NCBI RefSeq assembly: GCF_900215465.1
Contig: NZ_OBEH01000001.1
Span: 806,001 to 870,000, forward strand
DNA length: 64,000 bases
Direction: 5' to 3'
Source of the DNA: Flagellimonas pacifica
GTDB taxonomy: Bacteria; Bacteroidota; Bacteroidia; Flavobacteriales; Flavobacteriaceae
Shown here piece by piece: positions 44,114 to 52,686 of this stretch (the first letter of the stretch is position 1; every line of letters begins with the position of its first letter). The notes beneath the pieces are model-generated. The model was not told where the DNA came from, ran no database searches, and saw only the letters and a list, made by a program, of their open reading frames with translations. The translations under genes were made by a program, and so were the position numbers.

Positions 44114-44760
44114 ATAAGAACGGAATCGCAAAACGAATTGCAAAAGAAGTAAAGGACGGTTACTACGTAAACCTGGGAATAGGCATACCCACATTGGTGG
44201 CCAATTTTGTTAGGGAAGATATTAGCGTGGAATTTCAAAGTGAAAATGGTGTGCTGGGCATGGGACCATTTCCTTTTGAAGGAGAAGAAGATGCCGATAT
44301 CATTAATGCCGGAAAACAGACCATAACCACTTTGCCGGGAGCTTCATTTTTTGATTCATCCATGAGTTTTGGAATGATTAGAGGACAACATGTAGACCTT
44401 ACAATTTTAGGAGCTATGGAAGTGGCAGAAAATGGAGATATAGCCAATTGGAAAATTCCAGGAAAGATGGTAAAAGGAATGGGAGGAGCCATGGATTTGG
44501 TAGCCTCTGCAGAAAACATCATTGTAGCCATGATGCATACCAACAAGGCCGGTAAATCCAAATTGCTCAAAAAATGCTCTTTGCCATTGACAGGTGTAGG
44601 TTGTGTAAAAAAAATAGTTACCAACTTGGCGGTCTTGGAAGTCACCCCTGAAGGGTTTAAATTGTTGGAAAGGGCACCTGGGGTCTCTGTTGATGAAATT
44701 ATAAAGGCTACAGAAGGAAACTTGATTGTGGAGAACAACGTTCCTGAGATGGAAATATAG
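44107..44760 (+). CDS. 3-oxoacid CoA-transferase subunit B
   Basis: This 217-residue catalytic subunit carries the family Glu in VEFQSENGVLGMGP (about residue 46), which forms the CoA thioester. It is complete, with a usual GIGIPTLVANF start. Its translation start lies directly next to the right arm of the insertion. Confidence 0.94.
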   Translation: MLDKNGIAKRIAKEVKDGYYVNLGIGIPTLVANFVREDISVEFQSENGVLGMGPFPFEGEEDADIINAGKQTITTLPGASFFDSSMSFGMIRGQHVDLTILGAMEVAENGDIANWKIPGKMVKGMGGAMDLVASAENIIVAMMHTNKAGKSKLLKKCSLPLTGVGCVKKIVTNLAVLEVTPEGFKLLERAPGVSVDEIIKATEGNLIVENNVPEMEI

Positions 44761-44837
44761 AACAGACCAATCAGTTTGTTTTACAACAAAAACAGCGCAC
44801 TACACAACAAATTCTTTATTCTTTAGTTATGATAAGG

Positions 44838-44845
44838 TATTTTTG
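44838..44845 (+). promoter_or_regulatory. Predicted promoter of the 35-codon gene (TATTTTTG)
   Basis: A perfect TAnnTTTG element lies 50 bp upstream of the mini-gene start. The -33 position reads TTTA. It allows transcription independent of the CoA transferase operon. Confidence 0.55.
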
Positions 44846-44894
44846 GATTTATTAATTTTTTTCCCCAAATTAACACCATAAAACAAACAACACC

Positions 44895-45002
44895 ATGGCC
44901 TCCAAATTAACCCAAGCAACTATGGACGAAAACATCCAGGTCTATAGAAATGATTTTTTCACAGGAGTGATGCTATTGATCAAGAAGCTTTTTATGCTTT
45001 AA
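44895..45002 (+). CDS. Mini-gene encoding a 35-residue peptide
   Basis: The frame encodes MASKLTQATMDENIQVYRND followed by a hydrophobic end FFTGVMLLIKKLFML. The unit is complete, with a promoter-like element in front, an ATG and a strong terminator 27 bp after the stop. The N-terminal half is hydrophilic and the C-terminal half amphipathic or membrane-seeking. I do not recognise the family. It could be a membrane peptide, a type I toxin-like peptide or a small regulator. Alternatively the transcript itself may be the product. Confidence 0.5.
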   Translation: MASKLTQATMDENIQVYRNDFFTGVMLLIKKLFML

Positions 45003-45028
45003 GACCAAACAAAACAAAAAAGATTTTA

Positions 45029-45060
45029 AGAGCCAACCCTTAAGGGTTGGCTCTTTTTTT
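45029..45060 (+). terminator. Strong terminator after the mini-gene
   Basis: Perfect 11-base arms AGAGCCAACCC and GGGTTGGCTCT enclose TTAA and run into eight T. Confidence 0.9.
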
Positions 45061-45078
45061 TAAATACTTTTATGGAAA

Positions 45079-45603
45079 ATGGGAATCATGAGCCTATACA
45101 TTAAATGTTGTACAGAGCGGGATTTGGATGTTTTAGTCCAAATATCCAAGGAAACATTTATTGCTGCTTTTGAAGATCAGAATGACCCCGAAGATTTTAA
45201 AAAATATATTGACTTTGCCTTCAGCAAGGAAAAACTTAAATCAGAAATAGAAAATAAGGATACTCAATTCTATTTTGTCTTTGATCAAGAGGAGATAATT
45301 GGGTATATAAAATTAAACAAAGAAAGGGCTCAAACCGATATTAATGATAAGGAATCCATGGAACTGGAACGTATCTATGTAATATCGGAATATCAAGGAA
45401 GAGGCATTGGTAAATGGTTGCTTCAACAAATAGAACAATTGGCCCGCAAAGATGGATTGAACTATGTATGGCTTGGCGTTTGGGAAAAGAACCGAGCGGC
45501 TATAAAGTTCTACTTGGAGCACGGCTTTACAAAATTTGGATCTCACCCCTATTACATTGGCAAAGACAAACAAACCGATTGGTTAATGCGCCTAGACCTT
45601 TAG
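45079..45603 (+). CDS. GNAT N-acetyltransferase
   Basis: This 174-residue GNAT protein has the acetyl-CoA loop YQGRGIGKWLL (motif A, about residue 108) and the YVWLGVWEKNRAAIKFYLEHGF segment. The start is 45079 or the in-frame ATG at 45088. The substrate cannot be told; close relatives include spermidine and protein acetylases. Its end overlaps the converging gene by 12 bp. Confidence 0.9.
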   Translation: MGIMSLYIKCCTERDLDVLVQISKETFIAAFEDQNDPEDFKKYIDFAFSKEKLKSEIENKDTQFYFVFDQEEIIGYIKLNKERAQTDINDKESMELERIYVISEYQGRGIGKWLLQQIEQLARKDGLNYVWLGVWEKNRAAIKFYLEHGFTKFGSHPYYIGKDKQTDWLMRLDL

Positions 45604-45912
45604 TAACGTATTTAGAAAAATGGTATCTCCTTCCGCTTGGAGTTTATATGCAATTGAATTTTCAAATGCAGCATGTACCAAAAGCGATATGGCTTTTGCA
45701 TTGGACCTGGTTAAACTATTTGTTCTGTAAACAACATCCCGTATAGTGGAAAAGCTAATGCTGCTGCTTGTTGCAACATTTGCAAGGTCGTCTTTTGTAA
45801 CATTTCTGCGAAGGACAGTAGAAAGTTGTTCGCTGATTGGTTTTCCATAATCTTCTTTGGAAAACATGTTATCAATATTGATAACCAAATTGAAATTTTT
45901 GATTGAACCCAT
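45592..45912 (-). CDS. Small HTH-like protein beside S24 repressor
   Basis: This 106-residue protein has a helix-rich core (KDDLANVATSSSISFSTIRDVVYRTNSLTRSNAKAISLLVHAAFEN) that reads like a helix-turn-helix of the XRE type. An N-terminal strand region and LRRNVTKDDL precede it. It is divergent from the XRE/S24 regulator gene, an arrangement like a control switch. I do not recognise a named family. Confidence 0.6.
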   Translation of the reverse strand: MGSIKNFNLVINIDNMFSKEDYGKPISEQLSTVLRRNVTKDDLANVATSSSISFSTIRDVVYRTNSLTRSNAKAISLLVHAAFENSIAYKLQAEGDTIFLNTLLKV

Positions 45913-45944
45913 GCTGTAGATTTAGCGGTTAAGAAATTATTTTA

Positions 45945-45973
45945 TTGGGGTCAAATCCTATTTTCTATATTTG
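45945..45973 (+). promoter_or_regulatory. Promoter of the XRE/S24 regulator
   Basis: TTG (45945-45947), 18 nt, then a perfect TATATTTG (45966-45973). The predicted start is near 45980, leaving a ~77-nt leader. Confidence 0.65.
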
Positions 45974-45976
45974 GCT

Positions 45977-45991
45977 TGTAACCCAATTACA
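45977..45991. promoter_or_regulatory. Operator-like palindrome TGTAA-N5-TTACA
   Basis: Perfect five-base arms with five bases between lie right over the predicted transcription start of the XRE/S24 gene, with a further TGTAA at 45996-46000. The position suggests self-repression. Confidence 0.55.
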
Positions 45992-46056
45992 GAAATGTAA
46001 AGACTAGCTGCGCATAAACAAATATACGAAAAAAAACTACACATTATAAGAAAAGT

Positions 46057-46764
46057 ATGCAATCAATTAAGCAGCTAAGACGTAAAAAGGGTGTAAGTCA
46101 AACGCTTTTGGCCGAAGCAGTGGGTGTTAGCCTACGTACCATTCAAACTTACGAGAGAAGAGATGCTAACATTCCAACTAAAAATCTATCCAAAATAGCC
46201 ACATATTTTGATATGACCATTGCCGAATTGTATTTGCGGGAGGTCAATGAAATGGGTGATGCCTATGCCAAAAGAAAAACGATTATAAAACATGGTTCCG
46301 TTTTTAACCCATTAGATTATGGTAAATATTTTACTCAAATACCATTGGTGTTGGTGGAAGGACAAAAGAACTATATAGAAAGCCTGACTGAAAGTGGTTT
46401 GGGCAACAGTCCGTTTAGAACAGGTTTTGTAATTGAGTTTTTGGAAGATGAGGCGTACAAGGCATTTGAAGTTTCAGGTGACTCTATGAACGATGGAAGC
46501 ATTGACGCAATTCCGAACAAGACGATAGTACTAGGGATTAAAACAAAAAAGGAGCGCTTTGCCAGGGAAAGTAATTCAATGATTGGCAAACCCTACATTC
46601 TTGTTTGCAAGGATAGAATTATTTGTAAGCAAGTTGCCGGATTCGATATAGACAAAAAAGCCCTTCAATGTCATAACTTAAATAAATCCCCCGAGTACCA
46701 AGATTTTGAACTCCCCCTTGAAGACATATTGGAAATTTTTAGGATAGTCAAAAAACAATTTTAG
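46057..46764 (+). CDS. XRE-family repressor with S24 peptidase-like domain
   Basis: This 235-residue LexA/CI-like regulator has an N-terminal helix-turn-helix (residues 1-60: QTLLAEAVGVSLRTIQTYERRDANIP) and a C-terminal S24 fold with the catalytic-Ser site FEVSGDSMNDG (about residue 144) and a Lys-containing strand DRIICKQVAGF. Such proteins may self-cleave upon DNA damage, when RecA is active, and release a promoter. No prophage genes are adjacent. A palindrome lies over its own predicted start site. Confidence 0.88.
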   Translation: MQSIKQLRRKKGVSQTLLAEAVGVSLRTIQTYERRDANIPTKNLSKIATYFDMTIAELYLREVNEMGDAYAKRKTIIKHGSVFNPLDYGKYFTQIPLVLVEGQKNYIESLTESGLGNSPFRTGFVIEFLEDEAYKAFEVSGDSMNDGSIDAIPNKTIVLGIKTKKERFARESNSMIGKPYILVCKDRIICKQVAGFDIDKKALQCHNLNKSPEYQDFELPLEDILEIFRIVKKQF

Positions 46765-46766
46765 TC

Positions 46767-47912
46767 CTATATGCCATTTAAGATTTCAGCAGCTTGGTCT
46801 AATACATTATTAGTCTTTGCAAAGCAAAAACGTAAAAACCTCTTATTGTAATCTGTACCACAGAATACAGAAATTGGAATGCTGGCAAGTTTATGTTCCT
46901 CAATCAATCGTTCCGCAAAATTGGTATCTTTTTCATTGGTGATTTCTGAGTAATCCAAGAGCTGAAAATAGGTGCCAGCTGAAGGCGTCATTTTAAATCG
47001 AGAATCCTTGATGGCATCTAAAAAGTAATCTCGCTTGTTCTGATAGAAACCATTAAGGTGGAGATAATGCGCTGGATTTTTTAAATATTCGGCCAAGGCA
47101 ATTTGAATGGCATAGTTAACGGAAAACACGTTAAACTGGTGCACCTTTTGGAACTCTTGCATCAGTTGTTGGGGAGCAGTGCAATACCCCATTTTCCATC
47201 CCGTGGCATGGAATGTCTTTCCAAATGAAGAACAAATGATACTACGAGAGGCCAGATCTGGATATTTGGCAACACTCTCATGTTTGGCACCATCAAAAAC
47301 AATATGCTCATATACCTCATCACTCAATAAAATAATGTTGGTTCCTTTTAAGATTTCCTGAAGTTTCAGCATGTCTTTTTTGGACCAAATGCTTCCGGTT
47401 GGGTTATGTGGTGTATTAATGATGACCATTTTGGTTTGGGATGAGATTGCGGATTTAAATTTCTCCCAGTTCATTTTAAAATCATTCCCTTCCAAAGCAA
47501 CCGGAATAACTACACCTCCAAAAAGCTCAATGGCTGGTTCATAACTATCATAAGCCGGTTTAATGACAATAACTTCATCTCCAGAATGCACAAAAGTGGA
47601 AATTGTGGTAAAAATGGCTTGCGTGGCCCCAGCAGTTATGATGATTTCAGATTCGGGGTGATAGCAATGTCCATACAAGTTTTCAATCTTTTCTGAGATT
47701 ACTTCCCGAAGGGAAAGAGCACCCTGCATAGGAGCGTATTGGTTATATCCGCTTTTAAAGGCATGACCCACTAATTCCAAAAGTTTTGGGTCAGGGTCAT
47801 AATTAGGAAATCCCTGCGACAGGTTTACAGCATTGTGGGCATTGGCCAACTGACCAATGGTTGTGAATATGGTGGTGCCCACGTTGGGCAGCTTGGATGC
47901 AATATTAATCAT
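46767..47912 (-). CDS. PLP-dependent aminotransferase (methionine/kynurenine type)
   Basis: This 381-residue class I aminotransferase has the PLP Lys in SSFGKTFHATGWKMGY (about residue 233), SQGFPNYDPDP near the N-terminus and NTPHNPTGSIW. It is closest to the YbdL/methionine aminotransferase group. It overlaps the vsr gene by eight bases and is co-transcribed with it, an odd pairing. Confidence 0.9.
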   Translation of the reverse strand: MINIASKLPNVGTTIFTTIGQLANAHNAVNLSQGFPNYDPDPKLLELVGHAFKSGYNQYAPMQGALSLREVISEKIENLYGHCYHPESEIIITAGATQAIFTTISTFVHSGDEVIVIKPAYDSYEPAIELFGGVVIPVALEGNDFKMNWEKFKSAISSQTKMVIINTPHNPTGSIWSKKDMLKLQEILKGTNIILLSDEVYEHIVFDGAKHESVAKYPDLASRSIICSSFGKTFHATGWKMGYCTAPQQLMQEFQKVHQFNVFSVNYAIQIALAEYLKNPAHYLHLNGFYQNKRDYFLDAIKDSRFKMTPSAGTYFQLLDYSEITNEKDTNFAERLIEEHKLASIPISVFCGTDYNKRFLRFCFAKTNNVLDQAAEILNGI

Positions 47913-48384
47913 GAGTAGAATTTCTTTTTAATGATTTTATGACTTTTTGAAGGCAGGTATCCAGATTCTTTTTCACCTCGCTCTCCCAAAACCGAAACAC
48001 GGTATAACCCATTTCGCTAAGGGCAAGATTCACTTCTTGATCTCGCTGAATGTTGCGTTCAATCTTAGGAATCCAGAATTCGCGATTAGTTTTGATTTTC
48101 AATTTACGCTCTTCCCAATTGTGTCCGTGCCAAAACTCCCCATCAATAAAAATTACAGTTTTGTATTTGTTAAGGGCAATATCTGGTTTGCCAATCAGTT
48201 TTTTATAATCAATGCGATACCGATAACCTGCTGCCCAAAGCGCTTTACGAAACGCAAGTTCAGGTTTGGTGTTTTTTCCTCTGATCTTGCCCATAACCTT
48301 GGAGCGCTCCGGGGTGGTATAAAACCCGGACTCTTCATTAAAACGAGGAACCTTTATACGTTCATCAGGATACTTTTTGGGCAT
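47905..48384 (-). CDS. Vsr-like very short patch repair endonuclease
   Basis: This 159-residue protein has the Vsr pattern MGKIRGKNTKPELAFRKALWAAGYRYRIDYKKLIGKPDIAL, the metal-binding VIFIDGEFWHGHNW and FWIPKIERNIQRDQE. Vsr nicks T:G mismatches formed when 5-methylcytosine deaminates and normally accompanies a DNA-cytosine methyltransferase. No methyltransferase gene is in the window. It may be part of a split restriction system elsewhere or a stand-alone repair protein. Confidence 0.88.
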   Translation of the reverse strand: MPKKYPDERIKVPRFNEESGFYTTPERSKVMGKIRGKNTKPELAFRKALWAAGYRYRIDYKKLIGKPDIALNKYKTVIFIDGEFWHGHNWEERKLKIKTNREFWIPKIERNIQRDQEVNLALSEMGYTVFRFWESEVKKNLDTCLQKVIKSLKRNSTHD

Positions 48385-48393
48385 GGTTGAAGA

Positions 48394-49278
48394 TTATCTA
48401 CGTGATTTTCTGACAATTTCCAGTTTATAGCCCACCCCATGAACATTAAGTAGGTTTATATCGTTATCGTCTTTAAACTTCTTTCGGATTTTTGAAATAA
48501 ATGTATCCAGACTTCTTCCTACAAAAACACCTTTATCTTCCCAAACCTCTTTAAGCAAAAAATCTCGTTTTACTACTTGGTTTGGATTATCACAGAATAT
48601 TTGCAGCAACTCTGACTCTTTGGATGTAAGCTTGATGTTCAAGCCATCTTTTACCAATTTATTTTGGTCTTTGTAAAAATGGTAGCCACCTATAGTTGAA
48701 TAAGCTAATGAATCATATACTTGTATTGTTTGCTTTCTCTTTATCCAATAATAAAATAGTCCAACCCCCATTGCGCCAAGAAGAACCAGAGAGAACCAAG
48801 GGGAACCCATATTAAACCCCATTAAGGAGGAACGCTTATTGAACTGTACATTTATAGTATAGCAATGTAAAGGAAGGTTTCTCCCCATACAAGGAACAAT
48901 GTTCTTTTCCTTGTCATTGAATACATAGTAGCTATAGGACACTTCTTCCTTTTGGCACTCAACAACCTCAACAAGATATTCATTGGGCAGGTTTAGAGCT
49001 TGGAAGTTTTTGGTAACTGCCACTACTAGGCTATCAGGCGATATGGGTAGTTCTTTTTGAAATGACAATTGAAATTTATTCTGTTCCAGTTCAACTACGG
49101 GCAATATTAGAGAAGAGGAATCCTTGCTTTGCAACAACAAGGTATTGCCAGTGTTTCTAAGCGCGACTTTTACCAAACTTGGGAAAGCTTCTTTTTGGAC
49201 ACTTGGCGAATAATCAATTACAATAAAAGAAAGAGTTAATAAAACAAGAACGCTATAAAGGTGGATTATGGCTTTCAT
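48394..49278 (-). CDS. Membrane-bound winged-helix regulator
   Basis: This 294-residue protein has an N-terminal signal-like helix, an extracytoplasmic domain (about 25-165) with several Cys, one membrane helix (about 168-188) and a C-terminal OmpR-type winged helix (about 205-290: LTSKESELLQIFCDN and HGVGYKLEIV). It is a one-component membrane sensor in mirror image to ToxR. The extracytoplasmic Cys, as in ECQKEEV and PCMGRNLPLHC, could be a redox or metal switch. It is divergent from the yceI-like gene. Confidence 0.85.
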   Translation of the reverse strand: MKAIIHLYSVLVLLTLSFIVIDYSPSVQKEAFPSLVKVALRNTGNTLLLQSKDSSSLILPVVELEQNKFQLSFQKELPISPDSLVVAVTKNFQALNLPNEYLVEVVECQKEEVSYSYYVFNDKEKNIVPCMGRNLPLHCYTINVQFNKRSSLMGFNMGSPWFSLVLLGAMGVGLFYYWIKRKQTIQVYDSLAYSTIGGYHFYKDQNKLVKDGLNIKLTSKESELLQIFCDNPNQVVKRDFLLKEVWEDKGVFVGRSLDTFISKIRKKFKDDNDINLLNVHGVGYKLEIVRKSRR

Positions 49279-49305
49279 TTACAAATGGATTTAACTCGCA
49301 AAAAA

Positions 49306-49341
49306 TTACATTTTTTTGCACTTCATTTACATTTTTTTCAC
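49306..49341. promoter_or_regulatory. Paired direct repeats, candidate site for the membrane regulator
   Basis: TTACATTTTTTT followed by (G)CAC occurs at 49306-49321 and 49327-49341. The centres are 21 bp apart, two helical turns, in the divergent gap between the winged-helix gene and yceI. OmpR-type proteins bind direct repeats. The TACATTTT stretches could also be promoter -7 elements. Confidence 0.4.
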
Positions 49342-49386
49342 GAATAGGAAGCTGCTCAATTCTAGTTTTACCCAAAAACAAAGACG

Positions 49387-50010
49387 ATGAAAAAAATCAT
49401 TATTTTATTGGTAGGCATTTGTACTCTTACAGCAGCTTATGGACAAGGTACTATAAAAATTGACACAGCAAAAAGTGTGATTAAATGGAAGGGCTCCAAT
49501 CTCTTTAAGTTTAACCAGCATTATGGAACTGTAAAATTCTTGAGTGGTGAAATTTCTATGGCCGGGCCGGCTAACTTCCCAAGCGTGGAAATTTCCAATA
49601 ATAAGCCCAAAATAGCTGGAGGAAAATTTGTTGTGGATATGAATAGCATTTTAAATACGGATGGGAAGTACAACGAAATGCTTGTTTCCCATCTAAAGAA
49701 CAAAGATTTTTTTGATGTGGAAAAATATCCGGTGGCACAATTGAATATTAGTGAAGCCAAATATATAGACGGCAAGCAAATGGATGTAGAAGCTTTACTG
49801 ACCATTAAGGGAATTACCAAACCTGTCAAGTTCAAGATGACCATTGAGCAACAGGGCAAAATTTATGAACTTAAATCCAGATTTGTAATAGATAGGACCC
49901 GATGGGGTATCAGCTATGAATCCCAAGGGCTAGTAGGAAGTCTTAAGGAAGATATTATTTCCGATGCCATTGAATTTGAGGTAATAATAGTTTTTCGACT
50001 ATTATGTTGA
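49387..50010 (+). CDS. YceI-family lipid-binding protein
   Basis: This 207-residue secreted protein has a signal peptide ending at AYG, then a YceI beta-barrel: IDTAKSVIKWKGSNLFKFNQHYGTV, VDMNSILNTDG, MLVSHLKNKDFFDVEKYP. Relatives bind polyisoprenoids. The C-terminus ends in IIVFRLLC, a terminal Cys I would not expect. It precedes a WD40 lipoprotein by nine bases. Confidence 0.9.
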   Translation: MKKIIILLVGICTLTAAYGQGTIKIDTAKSVIKWKGSNLFKFNQHYGTVKFLSGEISMAGPANFPSVEISNNKPKIAGGKFVVDMNSILNTDGKYNEMLVSHLKNKDFFDVEKYPVAQLNISEAKYIDGKQMDVEALLTIKGITKPVKFKMTIEQQGKIYELKSRFVIDRTRWGISYESQGLVGSLKEDIISDAIEFEVIIVFRLLC

Positions 50011-50019
50011 TTACAGAAG

Positions 50020-50994
50020 TTGAAAAGCATGAAAAAACACCTTTCGTTCGTTTTAATAAGTCTTTTGATTCTCTGTGTTTCCTGCAAGTCAGAAGAGAAT
50101 AAAACAACACTTTGGACGCTTGCTTGGAGCCCAAATGGAAAATACTTGGCCACAGGGGGCAATCAAGATAGCCTCAAAATTTTTGATGCCAAGTCGTTTG
50201 AGCTGATAAAAATCTTTCCAGTTGAAGGAGTACAACTAAGTAGACTCAAATGGCACCCTTTTAAAAACAAATTGGCCATAATAACCCAGGGTAGAACCTT
50301 TAAGGCAAAAATTCTTGACGTTCAAGAAGAAACTTGGACAGAACTAGAGGGGTTGAAATCAAGCTTTAGGGCATTGGATTGGAACTATACCGGAGAGCTT
50401 CTTGCCGTTTCTGAACTGGAAAAAGCTGTATCTGTTTATACCGTTGATGGAATTTTTGTTAACAGATTCATGGCCGACCCTAAAGGGGTTGCTGGCTTGG
50501 ATTGGCACCCTTCCAAAAATATCATGGTCACAGTAGGGGATCAAATAGGAATTTACACCCAACATGGAGATACAATCAATTCGTTTAAAGCTAGAACGGA
50601 AGAAACTCTCTTGCTCTGTGTGGAATGGCATAAATCTGGTGATTTTTTTGCAGTTGGAGACTATGGAGGACTCAAGAATAAAGTGAACGACAAGGATAAA
50701 CTTATCCAATACTGGAACGTAGAAGGGAGTAGGCTTTTTGAAGCAGGAGTTGCAAAGGTTGAGTATAGGAATATAAGATGGAACCCAAATGGGGAAAAAT
50801 TGGCCAGTGCCAGCGACGCTTTAAGGATATGGTCCAAAGAAGGGAAACTTATAGCTACATCAAAATCAACATCAGATTATTTGTGGGGAGTGGATTGGAG
50901 TCCGGATGGAAAATATATTGTAACCTCCAGTAAGAATGGAAAAATTGTTATTTGGGATGAAAACTTAAATATTGTCCGGGTGTTAAAACCATAA
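50020..50994 (+). CDS. WD40-repeat lipoprotein
   Basis: This 324-residue protein has a lipobox (LCVSCKS) and six to seven WD40-type blades, seen as repeated LAWSPNGKYLATGG, LDWHPSKNIMVTVGD and VDWSPDGKYIVTSS. It is a binding scaffold with unknown partner, probably co-transcribed with the YceI gene. Confidence 0.85.
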   Translation: MKSMKKHLSFVLISLLILCVSCKSEENKTTLWTLAWSPNGKYLATGGNQDSLKIFDAKSFELIKIFPVEGVQLSRLKWHPFKNKLAIITQGRTFKAKILDVQEETWTELEGLKSSFRALDWNYTGELLAVSELEKAVSVYTVDGIFVNRFMADPKGVAGLDWHPSKNIMVTVGDQIGIYTQHGDTINSFKARTEETLLLCVEWHKSGDFFAVGDYGGLKNKVNDKDKLIQYWNVEGSRLFEAGVAKVEYRNIRWNPNGEKLASASDALRIWSKEGKLIATSKSTSDYLWGVDWSPDGKYIVTSSKNGKIVIWDENLNIVRVLKP

Positions 50995-51036
50995 AATAAT
51001 AACAAAAACTATCATTTTAATGCAAGGTCTTGGCAC

Positions 51037-51044
51037 TATCTTTG
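51037..51044 (+). promoter_or_regulatory. Predicted GH5 promoter, TATCTTTG
   Basis: A perfect TAnnTTTG, about 109 bp before the glycoside hydrolase ATG. No clear TTTG at -33. Confidence 0.5.
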
Positions 51045-51152
51045 ACGTACTTTTACGAGAATTTAAAATAAGCAAATACTTACTTTAGATGACATCAGAG
51101 ATGTTAGCACCGATATGTTGTTCACAAGACCTGCTTTAAAATCAGTTTATTT

Positions 51153-52682
51153 ATGAGAATACAGAAGTTGGCATTGTACACAATGCTGTTATTAAGCTTT
51201 GGCGCCAAAGCTATAGCCCAAGATTTTTTAACTACCAGTAATCAAAAATTTATTGATCATGAAGGAAATCAAATTATTCTTCATGGGATTAATTATGTGA
51301 ACAAGTCGGCCAAAGTTGACCAAAAACAATTTTCCAATCCTGAGAATTTTCAGCTAATGAAAAAGTGGGGTTTAAATTGTTTGCGATTGGGGGTTATCTG
51401 GGCAGGAGTAGAACCACAACCAGGGATTTATGATGAAGAATATCTAAAAGACCTGGATAAGCAGGTTAAATGGGCAAATGATAATGGAATATATGTATTC
51501 TTGGACATGCACCAAGACCTTTATAGCCAATTGTATAGTGATGGGGCACCAGAGTGGGCAACACTGACGGATGGGCAACCGCATATTGCCGAAGGTCCAG
51601 TCTGGAGCGATGCCTATTTTACAAGTCCGGCAGTTAAAACAGCAATCACCAATTTTTGGGAAAATAAGGCAGCTAGTGACAATGTTGGGGTACAAGACCA
51701 TTATATAAAGATGTGGAAAATGCTTGCAAAAAGATATGCGGGGAACTCATCTGTCATTGGTTTTGATTTAATAAATGAGCCAAACCTTGGTTGGGGAAAT
51801 TCCAAAGGAAGAGAATTAATGGCAATAGCCTTTATTGAGGCATATGCAAAAAAAAGTGGAATTGTACTTACAGGTGAAGAAGTAACCCAAAAATGGCTAG
51901 ACCCAGTGGGAAAGAAGGAGATATTGGAATTTATTTCTGACCGATCCATATATGCGCAATTGGTAGACAGAATGTTTCCGGTTTACCAAGCTTTTGAAAA
52001 GGAGCAGTTGATGCCATTTTATAAAAAGACCGTAAAAGCAATAAGAGAGGTGAACCAGGACCACCTTATTTTTTTGGAAACCTCGATGTCATCAAACATG
52101 GGAGTCTATACGGCAATAGAAAGAATTCCTAATGAAGATGGCCTGGTATATGCTCCGCATGGTTATGATTTGGTAGTGGACACACCTGATGCGGCAACTA
52201 CAAACAACAATAGGATAAATTTCATTTTTAACCGTCATGCAGAAAGTGCAAAACGTCTCAAAATGCCTTTACTTATTGGAGAGTGGGGAGCTTTTGGGGC
52301 TAACGGTAAAGCTCTTTCCTCGGCTTTTCAGGTTACCCAATTTTTTGAAAGTTCTCTTTGCGGAGAAACCTATTGGAGTTTTGATAAGAGATTGGATGAT
52401 TCAGAACTTTTAAAGGCAATCAGTAGAGCGTACCCGAAGAAAATAGCAGGAGAATTAACAAGTTATTCTACTGATGTGGAAAATGGAAAAGCGGAGTTTA
52501 GATGGTTAGAAAGCACGAAGGATAACAGTCAAATCTATATCCCCAAGTTTTACAATTTGGAAGAATCAACCATTACTCTCAAACCTTATGAAAAAGGTTT
52601 TGAGTTAGTGGAAATAGATGGAGGGTGGCATATAAATATTCCTTCTGCGCTTAAAGCAAGAAAACTAACAATAAACCCTTAG
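51153..52682 (+). CDS. GH5-family glycoside hydrolase (endoglycoceramidase-like)
   Basis: This 509-residue secreted TIM-barrel enzyme has a signal peptide ending at AIAQ, acid/base Glu in FDLINEPNLGWG (about residue 210) and nucleophile Glu in LLIGEWGAFG (about 375). HGINYVNKSA and FLDMHQDLYS fit the endoglycoceramidase/endoglycosidase branch of GH5 better than cellulases. A small C-terminal beta domain follows. No polysaccharide locus surrounds it. Confidence 0.88.
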   Translation: MRIQKLALYTMLLLSFGAKAIAQDFLTTSNQKFIDHEGNQIILHGINYVNKSAKVDQKQFSNPENFQLMKKWGLNCLRLGVIWAGVEPQPGIYDEEYLKDLDKQVKWANDNGIYVFLDMHQDLYSQLYSDGAPEWATLTDGQPHIAEGPVWSDAYFTSPAVKTAITNFWENKAASDNVGVQDHYIKMWKMLAKRYAGNSSVIGFDLINEPNLGWGNSKGRELMAIAFIEAYAKKSGIVLTGEEVTQKWLDPVGKKEILEFISDRSIYAQLVDRMFPVYQAFEKEQLMPFYKKTVKAIREVNQDHLIFLETSMSSNMGVYTAIERIPNEDGLVYAPHGYDLVVDTPDAATTNNNRINFIFNRHAESAKRLKMPLLIGEWGAFGANGKALSSAFQVTQFFESSLCGETYWSFDKRLDDSELLKAISRAYPKKIAGELTSYSTDVENGKAEFRWLESTKDNSQIYIPKFYNLEESTITLKPYEKGFELVEIDGGWHINIPSALKARKLTINP

Positions 52683-52686
52683 TTAT

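Noticed and set aside
49960..50010. Frameshift at the end of the YceI gene
   Set aside because: The unusual RLLC tail raised suspicion, but the barrel is complete and a stop follows normally before the next gene.
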